Source: CAYPTY01 sp964413935 (GTDB lineage: Bacteria; Bacteroidota; Rhodothermia; Balneolales; Balneolaceae). From it: a stretch of 33,834 bases of DNA. Positions 6,264 through 15,149 of the stretch are shown piece by piece (within the stretch, counting starts at the first letter, position 1; every line of letters starts with the position of its first letter). The notes beneath the pieces were generated by a model. That model saw only the letters and a program-made list of their open reading frames with translations, searched no databases and had not been told where the DNA came from. The stretch is from contig CAYPTY010000024.1 of the NCBI GenBank assembly GCA_964413935.1, forward strand, positions 1 through 33,834, given 5' to 3'. The position numbers were made by a program, and so were the translations under genes.

Positions 6264-7895
6264 TCAGGTTTGCAAAACACCCGTCTTAAACTCAGGAATT
6301 TCCGGATTCAGGTTGGCGCAATGGATAGCACTTGAAATTCGCTCCCGGGTATCTTCCGGCAAAATGATCCCATCCACCCACAAACGCGAAGCCGCATAGC
6401 GTACATCCATCTGATGATTGTAACGATCCGTAATTTCAGCCATCAGCTTTTCTTTGGCTTCTTCGGTGATGGTCTCCCCTTTTTTCTCAAGCGCTGCCAC
6501 CTGAATCTGCAGCAGGGTTTTGGCAGCAGAGGCTCCGCTCATCACCGCAATATTCGCGGTTGGCCAGGCATAAATAAATCGGGGATCATAGGCTTTACCG
6601 CACATGGCATAGTTACCGGCTCCGTAGCTGTTCCCAATTACCACGGTGATTTTAGGTACGGTTGAATTACTCATGGCATTCACCATTTTGGCGCCGTCTT
6701 TGATGATACCGCCGTGCTCAGAGCGACTGCCTACCATAAATCCGGTTACATCCTGCAGAAAGACCAGCGGAATCTTCTTCTGATTGCAGTTCATGATAAA
6801 ACGGGCTGCTTTATCGGCCGAATCGGAATAAATTACGCCACCGATCTGCATCTCCCCCTTTTTCGTTTTACTTACCGTTCGCTGATTCGCCACAATCCCT
6901 ACGCTCCAGCCATCAATACGGGCATAAGCCGTGATCAGCGTGTTTCCATAGCCCTTTTTAAATTCGGTAAGGCTGCCCTCATCCACCAGGCAATCCAGGA
7001 TTTCATACATATCATAAGGGGAAGTTCTGGACTCAGGCAGGATATCATAAATCGCATCACTGCCACGGGCAGGTTCTTTGGCTGCATTGCGATTAAAACC
7101 GGCTGTATCATAAGGCCCCAGCTTATCAACCAGATCACGCAGGGTTTTGAGGCAGGTTTCATCATCCGGCATTTTATAATCTGTTACCCCGCTGATTTCG
7201 GTATGCGTTGTCGCACCTCCAAGGGTCTCATTATCCACCGTTTCCCCAATTGCCGCTTTTACCAGATAGGAACCGGCCAGAAATACCGAACCGGTACCGT
7301 CCACAATCAGGGATTCATCGCTCATTATGGGCAGGTAGGCACCACCGGCTACACAGGGACCCATAATGGCTGCAATCTGCGGAATACCTTTAGCGCTGAT
7401 AACGGCATTATTGCGGAAAATGCGGCCAAAATGCTCTTTGTCGGGAAATATCTCATCCTGCATGGGAAGGAACACCCCGGCTGAATCCACCAGGTAAATC
7501 AACGGAATATGATTTTCGATAGCGATTTCCTGAGCACGCAGGTTCTTTTTTGCCGTTATGGGAAACCAGGCACCAGCTTTCACGGTGGCATCGTTGGCAA
7601 CAATTATACAGGTACGGCCGCTTACTTCCCCGATTCCGGTTACCACTCCGCCTGAAGGACAGCCTCCCACCTCTTCATACATCTCATAGCCGGCCCAGAG
7701 CCCCAGCTCCTGAAACCTTGATTCCGGATCGATGAGCTGTTGGATGCGCTCCCGGGCCGTCATTTTACCCTTGCCGTGTTCTTTGTCGATGCGTTTCTGC
7801 CCACCTCCCAGCCTGATCTTTTCTTCTTGGGTATTCAGTGTGCTGATGAAATCCTTTAGCCAGTGGCTGGAAGCGCTTCCCGCGGTTGATGACAT
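6264..7895 (-). CDS. Acyl-CoA carboxylase carboxyltransferase (beta) subunit, methylcrotonyl-CoA carboxylase type
   Basis: A 543-residue biotin-dependent carboxyltransferase with the two crotonase-like halves of this family. The N-terminal half has GKMTARERIQQLIDP, PSGGVVTGIGEV, LVDSAGVFLPMQDEIFPD, HFGRIFRNNA and MGPCVAGGAYLP; the C-terminal half has VFLQDVTGFMVGS, GAKMVNAMSNSTVPKITVV and GNSYGAGNYAMCGKAYDP. The FPDxxHFGRIF region resembles methylcrotonyl-CoA carboxylase beta (leucine breakdown) more than propionyl-CoA carboxylase. Such enzymes move carboxyl from carboxybiotin to the acyl-CoA in the cytoplasm. No biotin carboxylase/carrier subunit is in the window. It is divergent from the GWxTD gene across 127 bases, and a small membrane protein follows six bases downstream. 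Confidence 0.93.
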   Translation of the reverse strand: MSSTAGSASSHWLKDFISTLNTQEEKIRLGGGQKRIDKEHGKGKMTARERIQQLIDPESRFQELGLWAGYEMYEEVGGCPSGGVVTGIGEVSGRTCIIVANDATVKAGAWFPITAKKNLRAQEIAIENHIPLIYLVDSAGVFLPMQDEIFPDKEHFGRIFRNNAVISAKGIPQIAAIMGPCVAGGAYLPIMSDESLIVDGTGSVFLAGSYLVKAAIGETVDNETLGGATTHTEISGVTDYKMPDDETCLKTLRDLVDKLGPYDTAGFNRNAAKEPARGSDAIYDILPESRTSPYDMYEILDCLVDEGSLTEFKKGYGNTLITAYARIDGWSVGIVANQRTVSKTKKGEMQIGGVIYSDSADKAARFIMNCNQKKIPLVFLQDVTGFMVGSRSEHGGIIKDGAKMVNAMSNSTVPKITVVIGNSYGAGNYAMCGKAYDPRFIYAWPTANIAVMSGASAAKTLLQIQVAALEKKGETITEEAKEKLMAEITDRYNHQMDVRYAASRLWVDGIILPEDTRERISSAIHCANLNPEIPEFKTGVLQT

Positions 7896-8022
7896 GATTA
7901 CTCTTCGTTGTTTAAATAATAGCTGTTAACTTGGGGCGTTGAAGTTACCGAAATTTTGGAAGACTCAAACGGGTTAGCATTTTCATTACCAACATTTACT
8001 TTGACCTAAGCCTGCCGCATAT

Positions 8023-9402
8023 ATGAAATACCTCAGCAGTATCATTCTCTTATTGTTCTTACTCACCTATTCCCAGAATCTTCTGGCTCAGCGTGGAATT
8101 TCCTATGCTGCACTGCAGGCACGTGCCAATCAACCCCGCCTGTACATTGATACCATCACCACACCGGGTAAAGATTCCACAGAAGCCGAATTTACCGTGA
8201 TCTTTCGATTCGGATACGACTTTCTGCCCTTCAAGAAGATCCTGCCTGAAACCAGGATCAACGCCCCCGAAGATGCCCAGTACTATGCTACGGTGCGTTT
8301 AAACGCTGAAATATTTGAGGGTAAATATGACCGCAAAATGGACAATCTTATTTCCGTAAACCGTGATTTCTGGAGTGATACGGTTTATACCAGTAATTTT
8401 GAGGATACCCAGTCATCCGATCTGTATGCCTCCGGCCAGCTCACATCTACCCTGAAAAACGGCACCTACAATTACTTACTGCAACTGGGACTGGGTGAGT
8501 CCGTTGATGACCGGAATTCCTCCCGTCGCGATATACGGATTATGGACTTCAGCAAGAAAAAGCGAGGCGAAATCTACCTGATCCGTGAGGTGGCTGAAAG
8601 TGCCGAACCACAGCTCACACTCACGAATATGAACCAGAGTGTTCCTTTCGGAGAGGATTTTCATGCACTGATCCGTATCCCCGATTATGACGAAGATGCA
8701 GAATACAGAATCAAAATGAATCGGGTAAACCCGGGACGCAAAGACACCACCACCATCGAAAATGTGATGGATATGCCGGTGGATGTGAACAGCATCTACA
8801 CCGATACCGACCTCACTCTGCTGAATAACAGTAAGGAACCCACCCTTCAGCTTAAACCCGGCGAGGGAAGATTCACCTATGCCCTCATTCAGATACCAAA
8901 CTCAGAATTTGAAAGTGCCGTGTACCGCCTCAGCCTTCATAAAGGCAATGAAATTAAGCCACTGGCCGCGCAGATTGTTCGTTCTTTCTGGTCCGACATG
9001 CCTGCTGCCCTCTTCAGCCTGGATATTGCCCAGGATATGCTTCGCTTTATCATTTCTGAGCAACAGCTCAAAGAGCTAAAAAAAGGAAGCAGGAAAGAGC
9101 AAGAACAGAAATTCCGAGCCTTCTGGGATCAAAGAGATCCCACACCGGGCACCGTCATGAACGAATTGATGGCCGAATACTACCGGCGTGTGGATTATGC
9201 TTTCGAGAATTTTTCCAGCCCACAGGTTGCCGGATTTAACAGCGATCAGGGAGAGATTTATATAAAATTCGGTCCGCCTGATGACATTGACCGTCGCTTC
9301 CCCACCAACGGGGATGTAATCGAAGTGTGGACCTACGGCAACCGAAGCTTTGTATTTCGCAAAACCACCGGTTTCGGGGATTTTGTACTGGTAACGGGCT
9401 GA
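8023..9402 (+). CDS. GWxTD-domain exported protein
   Basis: A 459-residue protein with a Sec signal peptide at 1-22 (MKYLSSIILLLFLLTYSQNLLA, cut before Gln). The middle is beta-rich and the C-terminal quarter is the GWxTD domain, ending GEIYIKFGPPDD, VIEVWTYGN and FVFRKTTGFGDFVLV. The name-giving motif is changed here: GFNSD at residues 404-408 in place of GWxTD. The domain is common in Bacteroidota and related phyla and its function is not established. It opens a compact plus-strand run with pdxA (33 bases on), a methyltransferase, ftsE-like and queG, which may be one transcript. Confidence 0.9.
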   Translation: MKYLSSIILLLFLLTYSQNLLAQRGISYAALQARANQPRLYIDTITTPGKDSTEAEFTVIFRFGYDFLPFKKILPETRINAPEDAQYYATVRLNAEIFEGKYDRKMDNLISVNRDFWSDTVYTSNFEDTQSSDLYASGQLTSTLKNGTYNYLLQLGLGESVDDRNSSRRDIRIMDFSKKKRGEIYLIREVAESAEPQLTLTNMNQSVPFGEDFHALIRIPDYDEDAEYRIKMNRVNPGRKDTTTIENVMDMPVDVNSIYTDTDLTLLNNSKEPTLQLKPGEGRFTYALIQIPNSEFESAVYRLSLHKGNEIKPLAAQIVRSFWSDMPAALFSLDIAQDMLRFIISEQQLKELKKGSRKEQEQKFRAFWDQRDPTPGTVMNELMAEYYRRVDYAFENFSSPQVAGFNSDQGEIYIKFGPPDDIDRRFPTNGDVIEVWTYGNRSFVFRKTTGFGDFVLVTG

Positions 9403-9435
9403 ACGGATGAAAACTGCAATAACAGGCCGGTGAAT

Positions 9436-10422
9436 ATGAACAGGATTTGCATCAGCATCGGGGATTATAATGGCATCGGGCCTGAAGTGATACTGAAGGC
9501 CCTGAATATGGGCTATGCGGAACATGAAGCTGTACTCATTCTTGGAGCCCCGGAAATTCTGAATCATTACTCAGGCATACTGAATTTGGACCTGAACTTC
9601 TCTGAAATCAAGCAGGCTGCCGAAATGAAAGAAGCCGGGGTGTTTGTACTGAATCCGGAACCTGAAGCGACGATCCTCATCACAGAAGGAGAACTTTCTG
9701 CGGATGCCGGCCGTCATGCCATGAAAGCAGTTGAAAGCGGAATAGAGTTCTGTCTGAAAAACTCCTGTGATGCCCTGTTAACCGCTCCCATCTCCAAAGA
9801 TGCCATTCAGCAGGCCGGCTATGATGTACCCGGTCATACCGAATACCTGGCCGAGCTCACCGAAACCGATGAGGTTTTGATGACGCTGGTTTCAGAAGGA
9901 CTCCGTGTAGCCCTGGTAACCGCCCATATTCCCATCAGTGATGTAAGTCAGGCTATCAAACTGGAGCTGATCCGGCGTAAATGTGAGATTCTTCATCAAA
10001 GCCTCAAAGCGGACTTCGGTATTGAAAAGCCAAAGATCGCGGTATTCGGGCTGAATCCCCATGCCGGCGATGGCGGTGTACTGGGACGCGAAGAACAGGA
10101 GATTATCGAACCCGCAATTAAATCACTGCAGGAGCAGGGAATCCAAGCAGAAGGCCCCTTTCCGGCCGATGGTTTTTTTGGAATGGCTTCTCACCGGCAC
10201 TACGATGCCATCCTGGCTATGTATCATGATCAGGGTCTGGTACCATTTAAAGCGCTTTCCTTTGGCAAGGGTGTGAACTTTACGGCCGGACTTCCTATTA
10301 TCCGCACCTCTCCCGATCACGGAACCGCTTTTGCCATTGCCGGAGAGGGAAAGGCCGATCCCTCCTCTTTCATACAGGCTCTGACCCTGGCCATTCAGCT
10401 CGCCGGGCAACGAAATGGATGA
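9436..10422 (+). CDS. pdxA: 4-hydroxythreonine-4-phosphate dehydrogenase
   Basis: A 328-residue enzyme of the DXP-dependent pyridoxal phosphate pathway that oxidises 4-phosphooxy-L-threonine with NAD(P). The N-terminus has the family block as GDYNGIGPEVILKAL (classically GDPAGIGPE). The three zinc-ligand histidines are present at His164 (TAHIP), His209 (NPHAGDGG) and His264 (MYHDQG), each offset by two from the E. coli positions. GHTEYLAELT and SPDHGTAFAIAG are also diagnostic. I choose ATG 9436; a GTG two codons upstream (9430) is also in frame. The stop overlaps the next gene's start by eight bases. Confidence 0.95.
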   Translation: MNRICISIGDYNGIGPEVILKALNMGYAEHEAVLILGAPEILNHYSGILNLDLNFSEIKQAAEMKEAGVFVLNPEPEATILITEGELSADAGRHAMKAVESGIEFCLKNSCDALLTAPISKDAIQQAGYDVPGHTEYLAELTETDEVLMTLVSEGLRVALVTAHIPISDVSQAIKLELIRRKCEILHQSLKADFGIEKPKIAVFGLNPHAGDGGVLGREEQEIIEPAIKSLQEQGIQAEGPFPADGFFGMASHRHYDAILAMYHDQGLVPFKALSFGKGVNFTAGLPIIRTSPDHGTAFAIAGEGKADPSSFIQALTLAIQLAGQRNG

Positions 10423-11194
10423 CCTCAGCCTGAATTATTCCGCACTTTCCTCCGTATATGATACCCTCATGAAGGATGTGGATTATGAATCCTGGGCCGA
10501 TTATATCGATGAGATCATTCAGACCCATCATCCTACAGCCGAATTCCTGCTGGAACTGGCCTGCGGTACCGGTTCCATCGCCCTTTCACTGGATGAACTC
10601 GGTTATTATACCATCGACGCCTCCGATATTTCCCGGGAAATGCTGGATATTGCCATTCACAAAAGTGCCCTGATGGATTCCGATGTTAATTTTTTTCCGA
10701 TGAGCTTTCAGCGCCTGAACATCGATGAGACCTACGATGTACTCTATTCAGTTTTCGACAGTATTAACTATCTCACTGAGCCCGATGAGGTTAAGGCCTT
10801 TTTGAATGACTCTGTAAAACTGATGAATGAAGATGGCTTGCTGATTTTCGATTTTGCCACACCCAAAAACTCGCTGGAATCGGTTGAAGACCTGGATAAC
10901 GACCAGGCCGAAATCGGACACTATCGGTTTTTCCGAAAAAGTTCATTTGATATAAAAACGCATCTTCATTACAATCACTTCGAAATTGAGCGGCTTGACC
11001 CAGACAGCAGACAGGTAACCGACACCTTTACGGAAGTCCATTGCCAGCGGGTGTACACCCTCGATGAGATGAAAAGCTTTGTTGAGCAGTCGCCCTGGTC
11101 GCTGATCGCTGCCTATGGTGATTTTGAACTCAGTGAAGCGGATGAAAAAAGTTCACGCATAACCCTTGTACTTACATGTCAGAATCCTCCGTAA
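10415..11194 (+). CDS. Class I SAM-dependent methyltransferase
   Basis: A 259-residue protein with a Rossmann methyltransferase core: motif I LELACGTGSIALSL (about 42-55), the acidic end of the next strand TIDASDIS, and VLYSVFDSINYL at the position of motif IV/V. FDFATPKNS follows. The beginning (YSALSSVYDTLMKDVDYESWADYI) is typical of YqeM-like methyltransferases found near ribosome-related genes. The substrate cannot be read from sequence. The gene overlaps pdxA by eight bases and the following ftsE-like gene by 19, so the three are translationally linked. Confidence 0.88.
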   Translation: MDDLSLNYSALSSVYDTLMKDVDYESWADYIDEIIQTHHPTAEFLLELACGTGSIALSLDELGYYTIDASDISREMLDIAIHKSALMDSDVNFFPMSFQRLNIDETYDVLYSVFDSINYLTEPDEVKAFLNDSVKLMNEDGLLIFDFATPKNSLESVEDLDNDQAEIGHYRFFRKSSFDIKTHLHYNHFEIERLDPDSRQVTDTFTEVHCQRVYTLDEMKSFVEQSPWSLIAAYGDFELSEADEKSSRITLVLTCQNPP

Positions 11195-11874
11195 TTGAAT
11201 TCAGAAACGTCAGCCTTAGCTTTGACAGCCGTGTTATTTTAGACCGTGTTAATTTTGAGCTTCAAAACGGGGAATTCGCTTATCTCATTGGGCCAACCGG
11301 CATCGGTAAAAGTTCCTTTCTTAAACTGATTTACCGGGATCTGGTGCCGGATGAGGGTTCGGTTCGGGTTACCGACTTCCCCGTGAATAAAATAAGCATG
11401 CGGGAGGTTCCCAATCTGCGCAGAAGGCTGGGTATTGTGTTCCAGGATTTTCAGCTGCTCCCCGATCGAAATGTATTCGATAATGTGGCTTTTGCCATGC
11501 AGGTTACCAATGAGAAATCCCGTTTTATCAAATCCAGGGTACTTGAAGTACTGGCTATGGTGGGATTAAGCCATCGTCGGAATAATATGCCAAATGATCT
11601 TTCCGGCGGTGAACAGCAGCGGGTAGTAATAGCCCGTGCACTGGCTAATGAGCCCCGAATTCTACTGGCCGATGAGCCCACCGGTAACCTGGATCCCCAG
11701 GCGGCCATTCAGATTATGGAGTTGTTGCAGCAGATCAACAACCGCGGTATGGCTGTGCTGATGATCACTCACAATTACAATCTGGTCAAGAAATTCCAGT
11801 ATCGCACCCTGCGCCTGAAAGACGGGCATCTGCAGGAACTGAAATGGAAAGGCGACAAACTGGTGGTAGCCTGA
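11176..11874 (+). CDS. ftsE: FtsE-like ABC transporter ATPase (cell division type)
   Basis: A 232-residue ABC ATPase with Walker A GPTGIGKSS (39-47), signature LSGGEQQR (142-149), Walker B ILLADEPTGNLDP and switch histidine ITHN. The Q-loop FQDFQLLPDRNVFDNVAFAM and overall length are those of FtsE/LolD-type ATPases; FtsE is favoured by VIEFRNVSLSF at the start and the DRNVFDNVAF segment. FtsE works with the membrane protein FtsX to control peptidoglycan hydrolases at the septum. No FtsX-like gene follows; the next gene is queG, 16 bases on. LolD remains an alternative, so the symbol is tentative. Confidence 0.85.
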   Translation: MSESSVIEFRNVSLSFDSRVILDRVNFELQNGEFAYLIGPTGIGKSSFLKLIYRDLVPDEGSVRVTDFPVNKISMREVPNLRRRLGIVFQDFQLLPDRNVFDNVAFAMQVTNEKSRFIKSRVLEVLAMVGLSHRRNNMPNDLSGGEQQRVVIARALANEPRILLADEPTGNLDPQAAIQIMELLQQINNRGMAVLMITHNYNLVKKFQYRTLRLKDGHLQELKWKGDKLVVA

Positions 11875-11890
11875 CCCCAACCCTGATGCC

Positions 11891-12835
11891 ATGAAAAACC
11901 GCAGCGAACTTACCTCGCTGATCCGGCAAAAAGCCCTACAAATCGGTTTTGATGCCTGCGGTTTTGCCCGTGCCCGCTTCCTCGATGAAGAAGCCTACCG
12001 GCTGGATGAATGGCTACGGCAGCATCGCCATGGCAGCATGGACTGGATGGAGCGAAACATCGACAAACGGCTGGATCCTACCCTGCTGGTTGAGGATTCC
12101 AAAACCGTTATTTCAGTGCTGAGCAGCTACTGGCATCCATCCCACCGGAACATGATCGGCAATAGGGATGAAACTCTGATAGCAAAGTATGCCCAGGGAC
12201 GAGATTACCACAAAGTGCTTAAAAAGAAGCTGAAAGAGCTGTTTGCATTCATCCAGGCTGAAGTGGGTGATGTACAGGGTCGTATTTTCGTGGATTCCGC
12301 TCCGGTACTGGATAAAAAATGGGCCCAGCTGGCCGGACTTGGATGGATAGGTAAAAATTCCAACCTGCTGAATAAAAATATCGGATCCTTTTTCCTGATC
12401 GGGGAAATCATTCTGGATCTGGAGCTGAGTTATGATTCACCTCAGACCGATCACTGCGGTAACTGTACCCGCTGCATTGAAGCCTGCCCTACGGATGCGA
12501 TCTATGAACCTTACCGCGTAGATGCGTCTAAATGCATTTCCTATCTCACCATTGAGCATAGAGGCGATATCGACCAAAAATACCATACGGATATGCAAAA
12601 CTGGATATTCGGCTGTGATATCTGTCAGGATGTGTGTCCCTGGAACAGTAAGGCAAAGATGGCTTTTTTTACAGATTTACATCCCAGAAGTAAGGTGAGT
12701 GAACTCGGTTTAGACGAGGTTTTCGAAATGCAGCAAGAGCAGTTCGATCAGATATTCGAAGGAAGCCCGGTAAAAAGAACTAAATACCGGGGCTTCATCC
12801 GAAACAGGGAAATTGCTCGTAAAAACCTGGCCTGA
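11891..12835 (+). CDS. queG: Epoxyqueuosine reductase
   Basis: A 314-residue enzyme for the last step of queuosine synthesis in tRNA, reducing epoxyqueuosine with cobalamin and two 4Fe-4S clusters. The N-terminal cobalamin-binding region includes ISVLSSYWHP and the catalytic-Asp block FVDSAPVLDKKWA. Cluster ligands are Cys189, Cys192, Cys195 and Cys199 (CGNCTRCIEACP), Cys215 (ASKCISY), and Cys242, Cys245, Cys249 (CDICQDVCPWN). The C-terminal YRGFIRNREIARKN is a simplified version of the family's HEAT-like tail, in keeping with the short form. The stop TGA (12833-12835) directly abuts the stop of the convergent lipoprotein gene. Confidence 0.95.
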   Translation: MKNRSELTSLIRQKALQIGFDACGFARARFLDEEAYRLDEWLRQHRHGSMDWMERNIDKRLDPTLLVEDSKTVISVLSSYWHPSHRNMIGNRDETLIAKYAQGRDYHKVLKKKLKELFAFIQAEVGDVQGRIFVDSAPVLDKKWAQLAGLGWIGKNSNLLNKNIGSFFLIGEIILDLELSYDSPQTDHCGNCTRCIEACPTDAIYEPYRVDASKCISYLTIEHRGDIDQKYHTDMQNWIFGCDICQDVCPWNSKAKMAFFTDLHPRSKVSELGLDEVFEMQQEQFDQIFEGSPVKRTKYRGFIRNREIARKNLA

Positions 12836-13618
12836 TCAGCTGCAGGCTACGCTTTGGAGGCTGGCATCCCAGCAATACTGCATCCCGTTATCAATGTAAT
12901 AACCGGTATTGGTATCGGTGTTCCAGTAGAGGGTAATCACATCTCCGTCATCATCAAATACAACGGTATTATCGGCGCCGTCTTTGGTGTAAGTGATGGT
13001 TGCAAAAGCATTGGCTCCATCGTAGAAAGTAATCACGGATTCACCATTTTCCTGAGATTCATAGTCCCAGGAGTAGGTTACTACCGGTCCGGATGATGAT
13101 CCTTCTTCCAGGAATGGCAGAATGCTCCAGCTTCCGCTCAGGCCATCATTGGCAATGGTGCCTTCCATGTACTTCACATCATTGAAAGAGGTACCATCCT
13201 GAAGGCTTGCACTGAAAAGGAGTTCCCAATTTACCTCATCACCCTGAGGGGTGGCGCGCAGTTCAAAGGCCACGCTTTCGGGACCGGCTGAATATTCATA
13301 ACTCCAGACCCAAGTATCGCCTTCCAGATCGGCTTCGGTATCCTCTGCCAGTTCCAGATAAATCAGGGAAAAGGAAGAATAGATGGTAAAGAGTCCCTCC
13401 ATTAGTCCGGCATAAACCGCCCCGTTATTGTAGTTGGTGGGGTCCATCAATTGCTTTGCATTCTGATCAAAGTAATCGAAGTCGGGTTGAATGGCCTCCA
13501 GATCGGGAACAACTGGTGGTTCTTCGTCAGTGCCTGAGCTGTCGCTGCAGGCGGTAGTTAAAAATAGGCTCATGGCAAAAACCAGAGCAAACTGCATGAT
13601 TCTCTTTGGGTAATTCAT
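12836..13618 (-). CDS. Secreted lipoprotein of unknown function
   Basis: A 260-residue protein with a lipoprotein signal (MNYPKRIMQFALVFAMSLFLTTAC; the Cys is residue 24), followed by an acidic linker SDSSGTDEEPP. The rest is predicted all-beta, with repeated Trp/Tyr-rich strands (GDTWVWSYEYSAG, GSWSILPFLEEG, TYSWDYESQENG, VITLYWNTDTNTGYY) that suggest a lipocalin- or jellyroll-like fold. I know no named family. It probably sits on the periplasmic or outer face of the outer membrane. It follows the ECF sigma gene by 96 bases on the same strand. Its stop touches that of queG with no spacer or terminator between. Confidence 0.8.
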   Translation of the reverse strand: MNYPKRIMQFALVFAMSLFLTTACSDSSGTDEEPPVVPDLEAIQPDFDYFDQNAKQLMDPTNYNNGAVYAGLMEGLFTIYSSFSLIYLELAEDTEADLEGDTWVWSYEYSAGPESVAFELRATPQGDEVNWELLFSASLQDGTSFNDVKYMEGTIANDGLSGSWSILPFLEEGSSSGPVVTYSWDYESQENGESVITFYDGANAFATITYTKDGADNTVVFDDDGDVITLYWNTDTNTGYYIDNGMQYCWDASLQSVACS

Positions 13619-13714
13619 GTGTCTGTAATAATTAGCTGTTAGTTGTATGGGTTTTAGTAGGCCTAATATCGAAAAAATGCATCGGAATCCTAAAAAAGGC
13701 AGGTTAAGAATGGA

Positions 13715-14350
13715 TTAAAATCGATCGCGCTTGTCTTTAAGTGCCTTGTAGAGAAGCTCTCTGGCTCTGAAAATATGTGCTTTTACCGTGCCTAGTGGAA
13801 GGTCCAGTTCATCTGAAATCTCCTGATAGCTGAGTTCTTCCATATGACGCATCTGAATAACCCTGCGATATTTCTCAGGAAGGTCATCAATGGCTTTATG
13901 GATGATATTAGCCCGCTGTTTTTTCAGAATCTGACGGTCAGTGGCAAAGCTGGTATCCGGCAGCTGAATTTCCAGCTCTCCATCTTTGGTTTTATAAGGC
14001 TCATTGATGGAAAGGGTCTGCAGTTTTTTCTTTCGCAGATAATCAATGGTATGATTGGTGGCGATACGGTACAGCCAGGTACTGAAGGCATATTCATTGC
14101 TGTAAGAATCCAGGTTTTTGAAGGCTTTAATGAAAACTTCCTGAACCAGGTCTTCCACCAATTCTTTTTCCCTGATCATCTTCTGAATATGAAAGTAGAG
14201 GGCGCGACTGTATTTCTCAGTGAGCAGTTTGTATGCTTTCTCATCCCCCTCCTTGGCCTGCATCACATAATGATCATCCTGAAGACTGCTTGCTGAAGCA
14301 TTGGGCCGGGGAGAAGCGTTATCGTTATGTGCCGTTTGATCGTCAGTCAT
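13715..14350 (-). CDS. ECF-type RNA polymerase sigma factor
   Basis: A 211-residue sigma-70-family protein. Region 2 contains YFHIQKMIREKELVEDLVQEVFIKAF and FSTWLYRIATNHTIDYLRKK; region 4 contains LPEKYRRVIQMRHMEELSYQEISDELDLPLGTVKAHIFRARELLYKAL, with the helix-turn-helix in its centre. It lacks regions 1.1 and 3, as ECF factors do. I start at ATG 14350 (MTDDQTAHND); an in-frame ATG at 14389 would add a Cys-rich 13-residue stretch. Neither has a good ribosome-binding site. No anti-sigma gene is next to it: upstream lie divergent beta-barrel genes and downstream a lipoprotein, so regulation is unclear. Confidence 0.92.
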   Translation of the reverse strand: MTDDQTAHNDNASPRPNASASSLQDDHYVMQAKEGDEKAYKLLTEKYSRALYFHIQKMIREKELVEDLVQEVFIKAFKNLDSYSNEYAFSTWLYRIATNHTIDYLRKKKLQTLSINEPYKTKDGELEIQLPDTSFATDRQILKKQRANIIHKAIDDLPEKYRRVIQMRHMEELSYQEISDELDLPLGTVKAHIFRARELLYKALKDKRDRF

Positions 14351-14463
14351 ACAAATTTTATAGCGGCATAAAATACAAAGCTTAACCATTTTTTATAATG
14401 AAATTAATATGGTGCAGCCTGAACCCGGCAAATTCTTTCAGCTGATTTTCAATCCATAAGCGA

Positions 14464-14493
14464 TTGATTAAGAATCATTTTTAACTAAATTTG
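14464..14493 (+). promoter_or_regulatory. Bacteroidota-type promoter for the first beta-barrel gene
   Basis: TTG at 14464-14466 (-33 element), a 19-base spacer, then TAAATTTG at 14486-14493, an exact match to TAnnTTTG (-7 element). It places transcription start about 20-25 bases before ATG 14523. The second barrel gene has the same spacing. Confidence 0.65.
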
Positions 14494-14522
14494 TGACGCT
14501 AACTTTAACCAATATGAGAGTT

Positions 14523-15038
14523 ATGAAAAAAATAAGCATAGCTGTACTTAGTGCAGTATTTATCATGTTGTTATCACAGACGAGCTCGGCACAGGGAATT
14601 AAGGTAGGGGCCGGACTGATGTACGGAAGTGAAATTGAAGAAATTGGCCTGCAGGTGAACGGAGTTGTTGATCTTCCCGTGACCAGCCTGCGTGCTGCTG
14701 CTGATATAGGCTTCTTTTTTGTGGAGGATTCCGAAATCCTGGGCACAACCATTGAAACCAATCTCTGGGAAGCTAATATAAATGCGCACTATGTGTTTGG
14801 TTTTGTACCTAAAGCTAATATTTATGCTTTAGCCGGTTTGAACTTTACCACAGTTTCCGTTGATTTTGCGGGAGTTTCTGATTCAGAAACCGAAACCGGA
14901 TTTAATCTGGGTGCCGGTGCTGAACTACCGCTGGGTCCGGTTGACTTTTTTGCTGAAGCCAAAATGGTGTTTTCGGACGCTTATGTAGATAATCAGTTTG
15001 CTTTGGCCGGTGGAGTGAGAATCGGTTTCGGTAAATAG
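14523..15038 (+). CDS. Small outer-membrane beta-barrel protein (copy 1)
   Basis: A 171-residue protein with a signal peptide (MKKISIAVLSAVFIMLLSQTSSAQ) and alternating strands typical of an eight-stranded barrel (OmpW/OmpX-like, porin family PF13505): GIKVGAGLMYGSEIEEIGLQ, TSLRAAADIGFFF, ANINAHYVFGF, NIYALAGLNFTTVSV, FNLGAGAELPLG, VDFFAEAKMVFSD and LAGGVRIGFG. I start at ATG 14523 because the signal peptide begins there; ATG 14514 adds only MRV. It has a closely related tandem neighbour at 15209 and was probably duplicated. Ligand or function unknown. Confidence 0.88.
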   Translation: MKKISIAVLSAVFIMLLSQTSSAQGIKVGAGLMYGSEIEEIGLQVNGVVDLPVTSLRAAADIGFFFVEDSEILGTTIETNLWEANINAHYVFGFVPKANIYALAGLNFTTVSVDFAGVSDSETETGFNLGAGAELPLGPVDFFAEAKMVFSDAYVDNQFALAGGVRIGFGK

Positions 15039-15057
15039 ATCATTTCTTTTGTAATTG

Positions 15058-15080
15058 AGGCGCCTTCGGGCGCCTTTTTT
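15058..15080 (+). terminator. Intrinsic terminator after barrel copy 1
   Basis: Stem aggcgcc (15058-15064), TTCG tetraloop, ggcgcct (15069-15075), and a T run to 15080. A very stable UUCG hairpin 20 bases past the stop. Confidence 0.92.
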
Positions 15081-15149
15081 GTTTCAAGAACCGGCTTATT
15101 ACAGGATATGTTAACAATTCGTTAGGCTTCTTTTCGGCGTGGAATCCGA

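Noticed and set aside
6714..7484. Long plus-strand open frame (256 codons) opposite the carboxylase gene
   Set aside because: Shadow of a strongly conserved coding sequence on the other strand; its translation has no domain-like features.
8476..8664. Minus-strand and other short frames inside GWxTD, pdxA and Omp85 genes
   Set aside because: All lie opposite or out of frame to well-supported genes and show no recognisable protein features.
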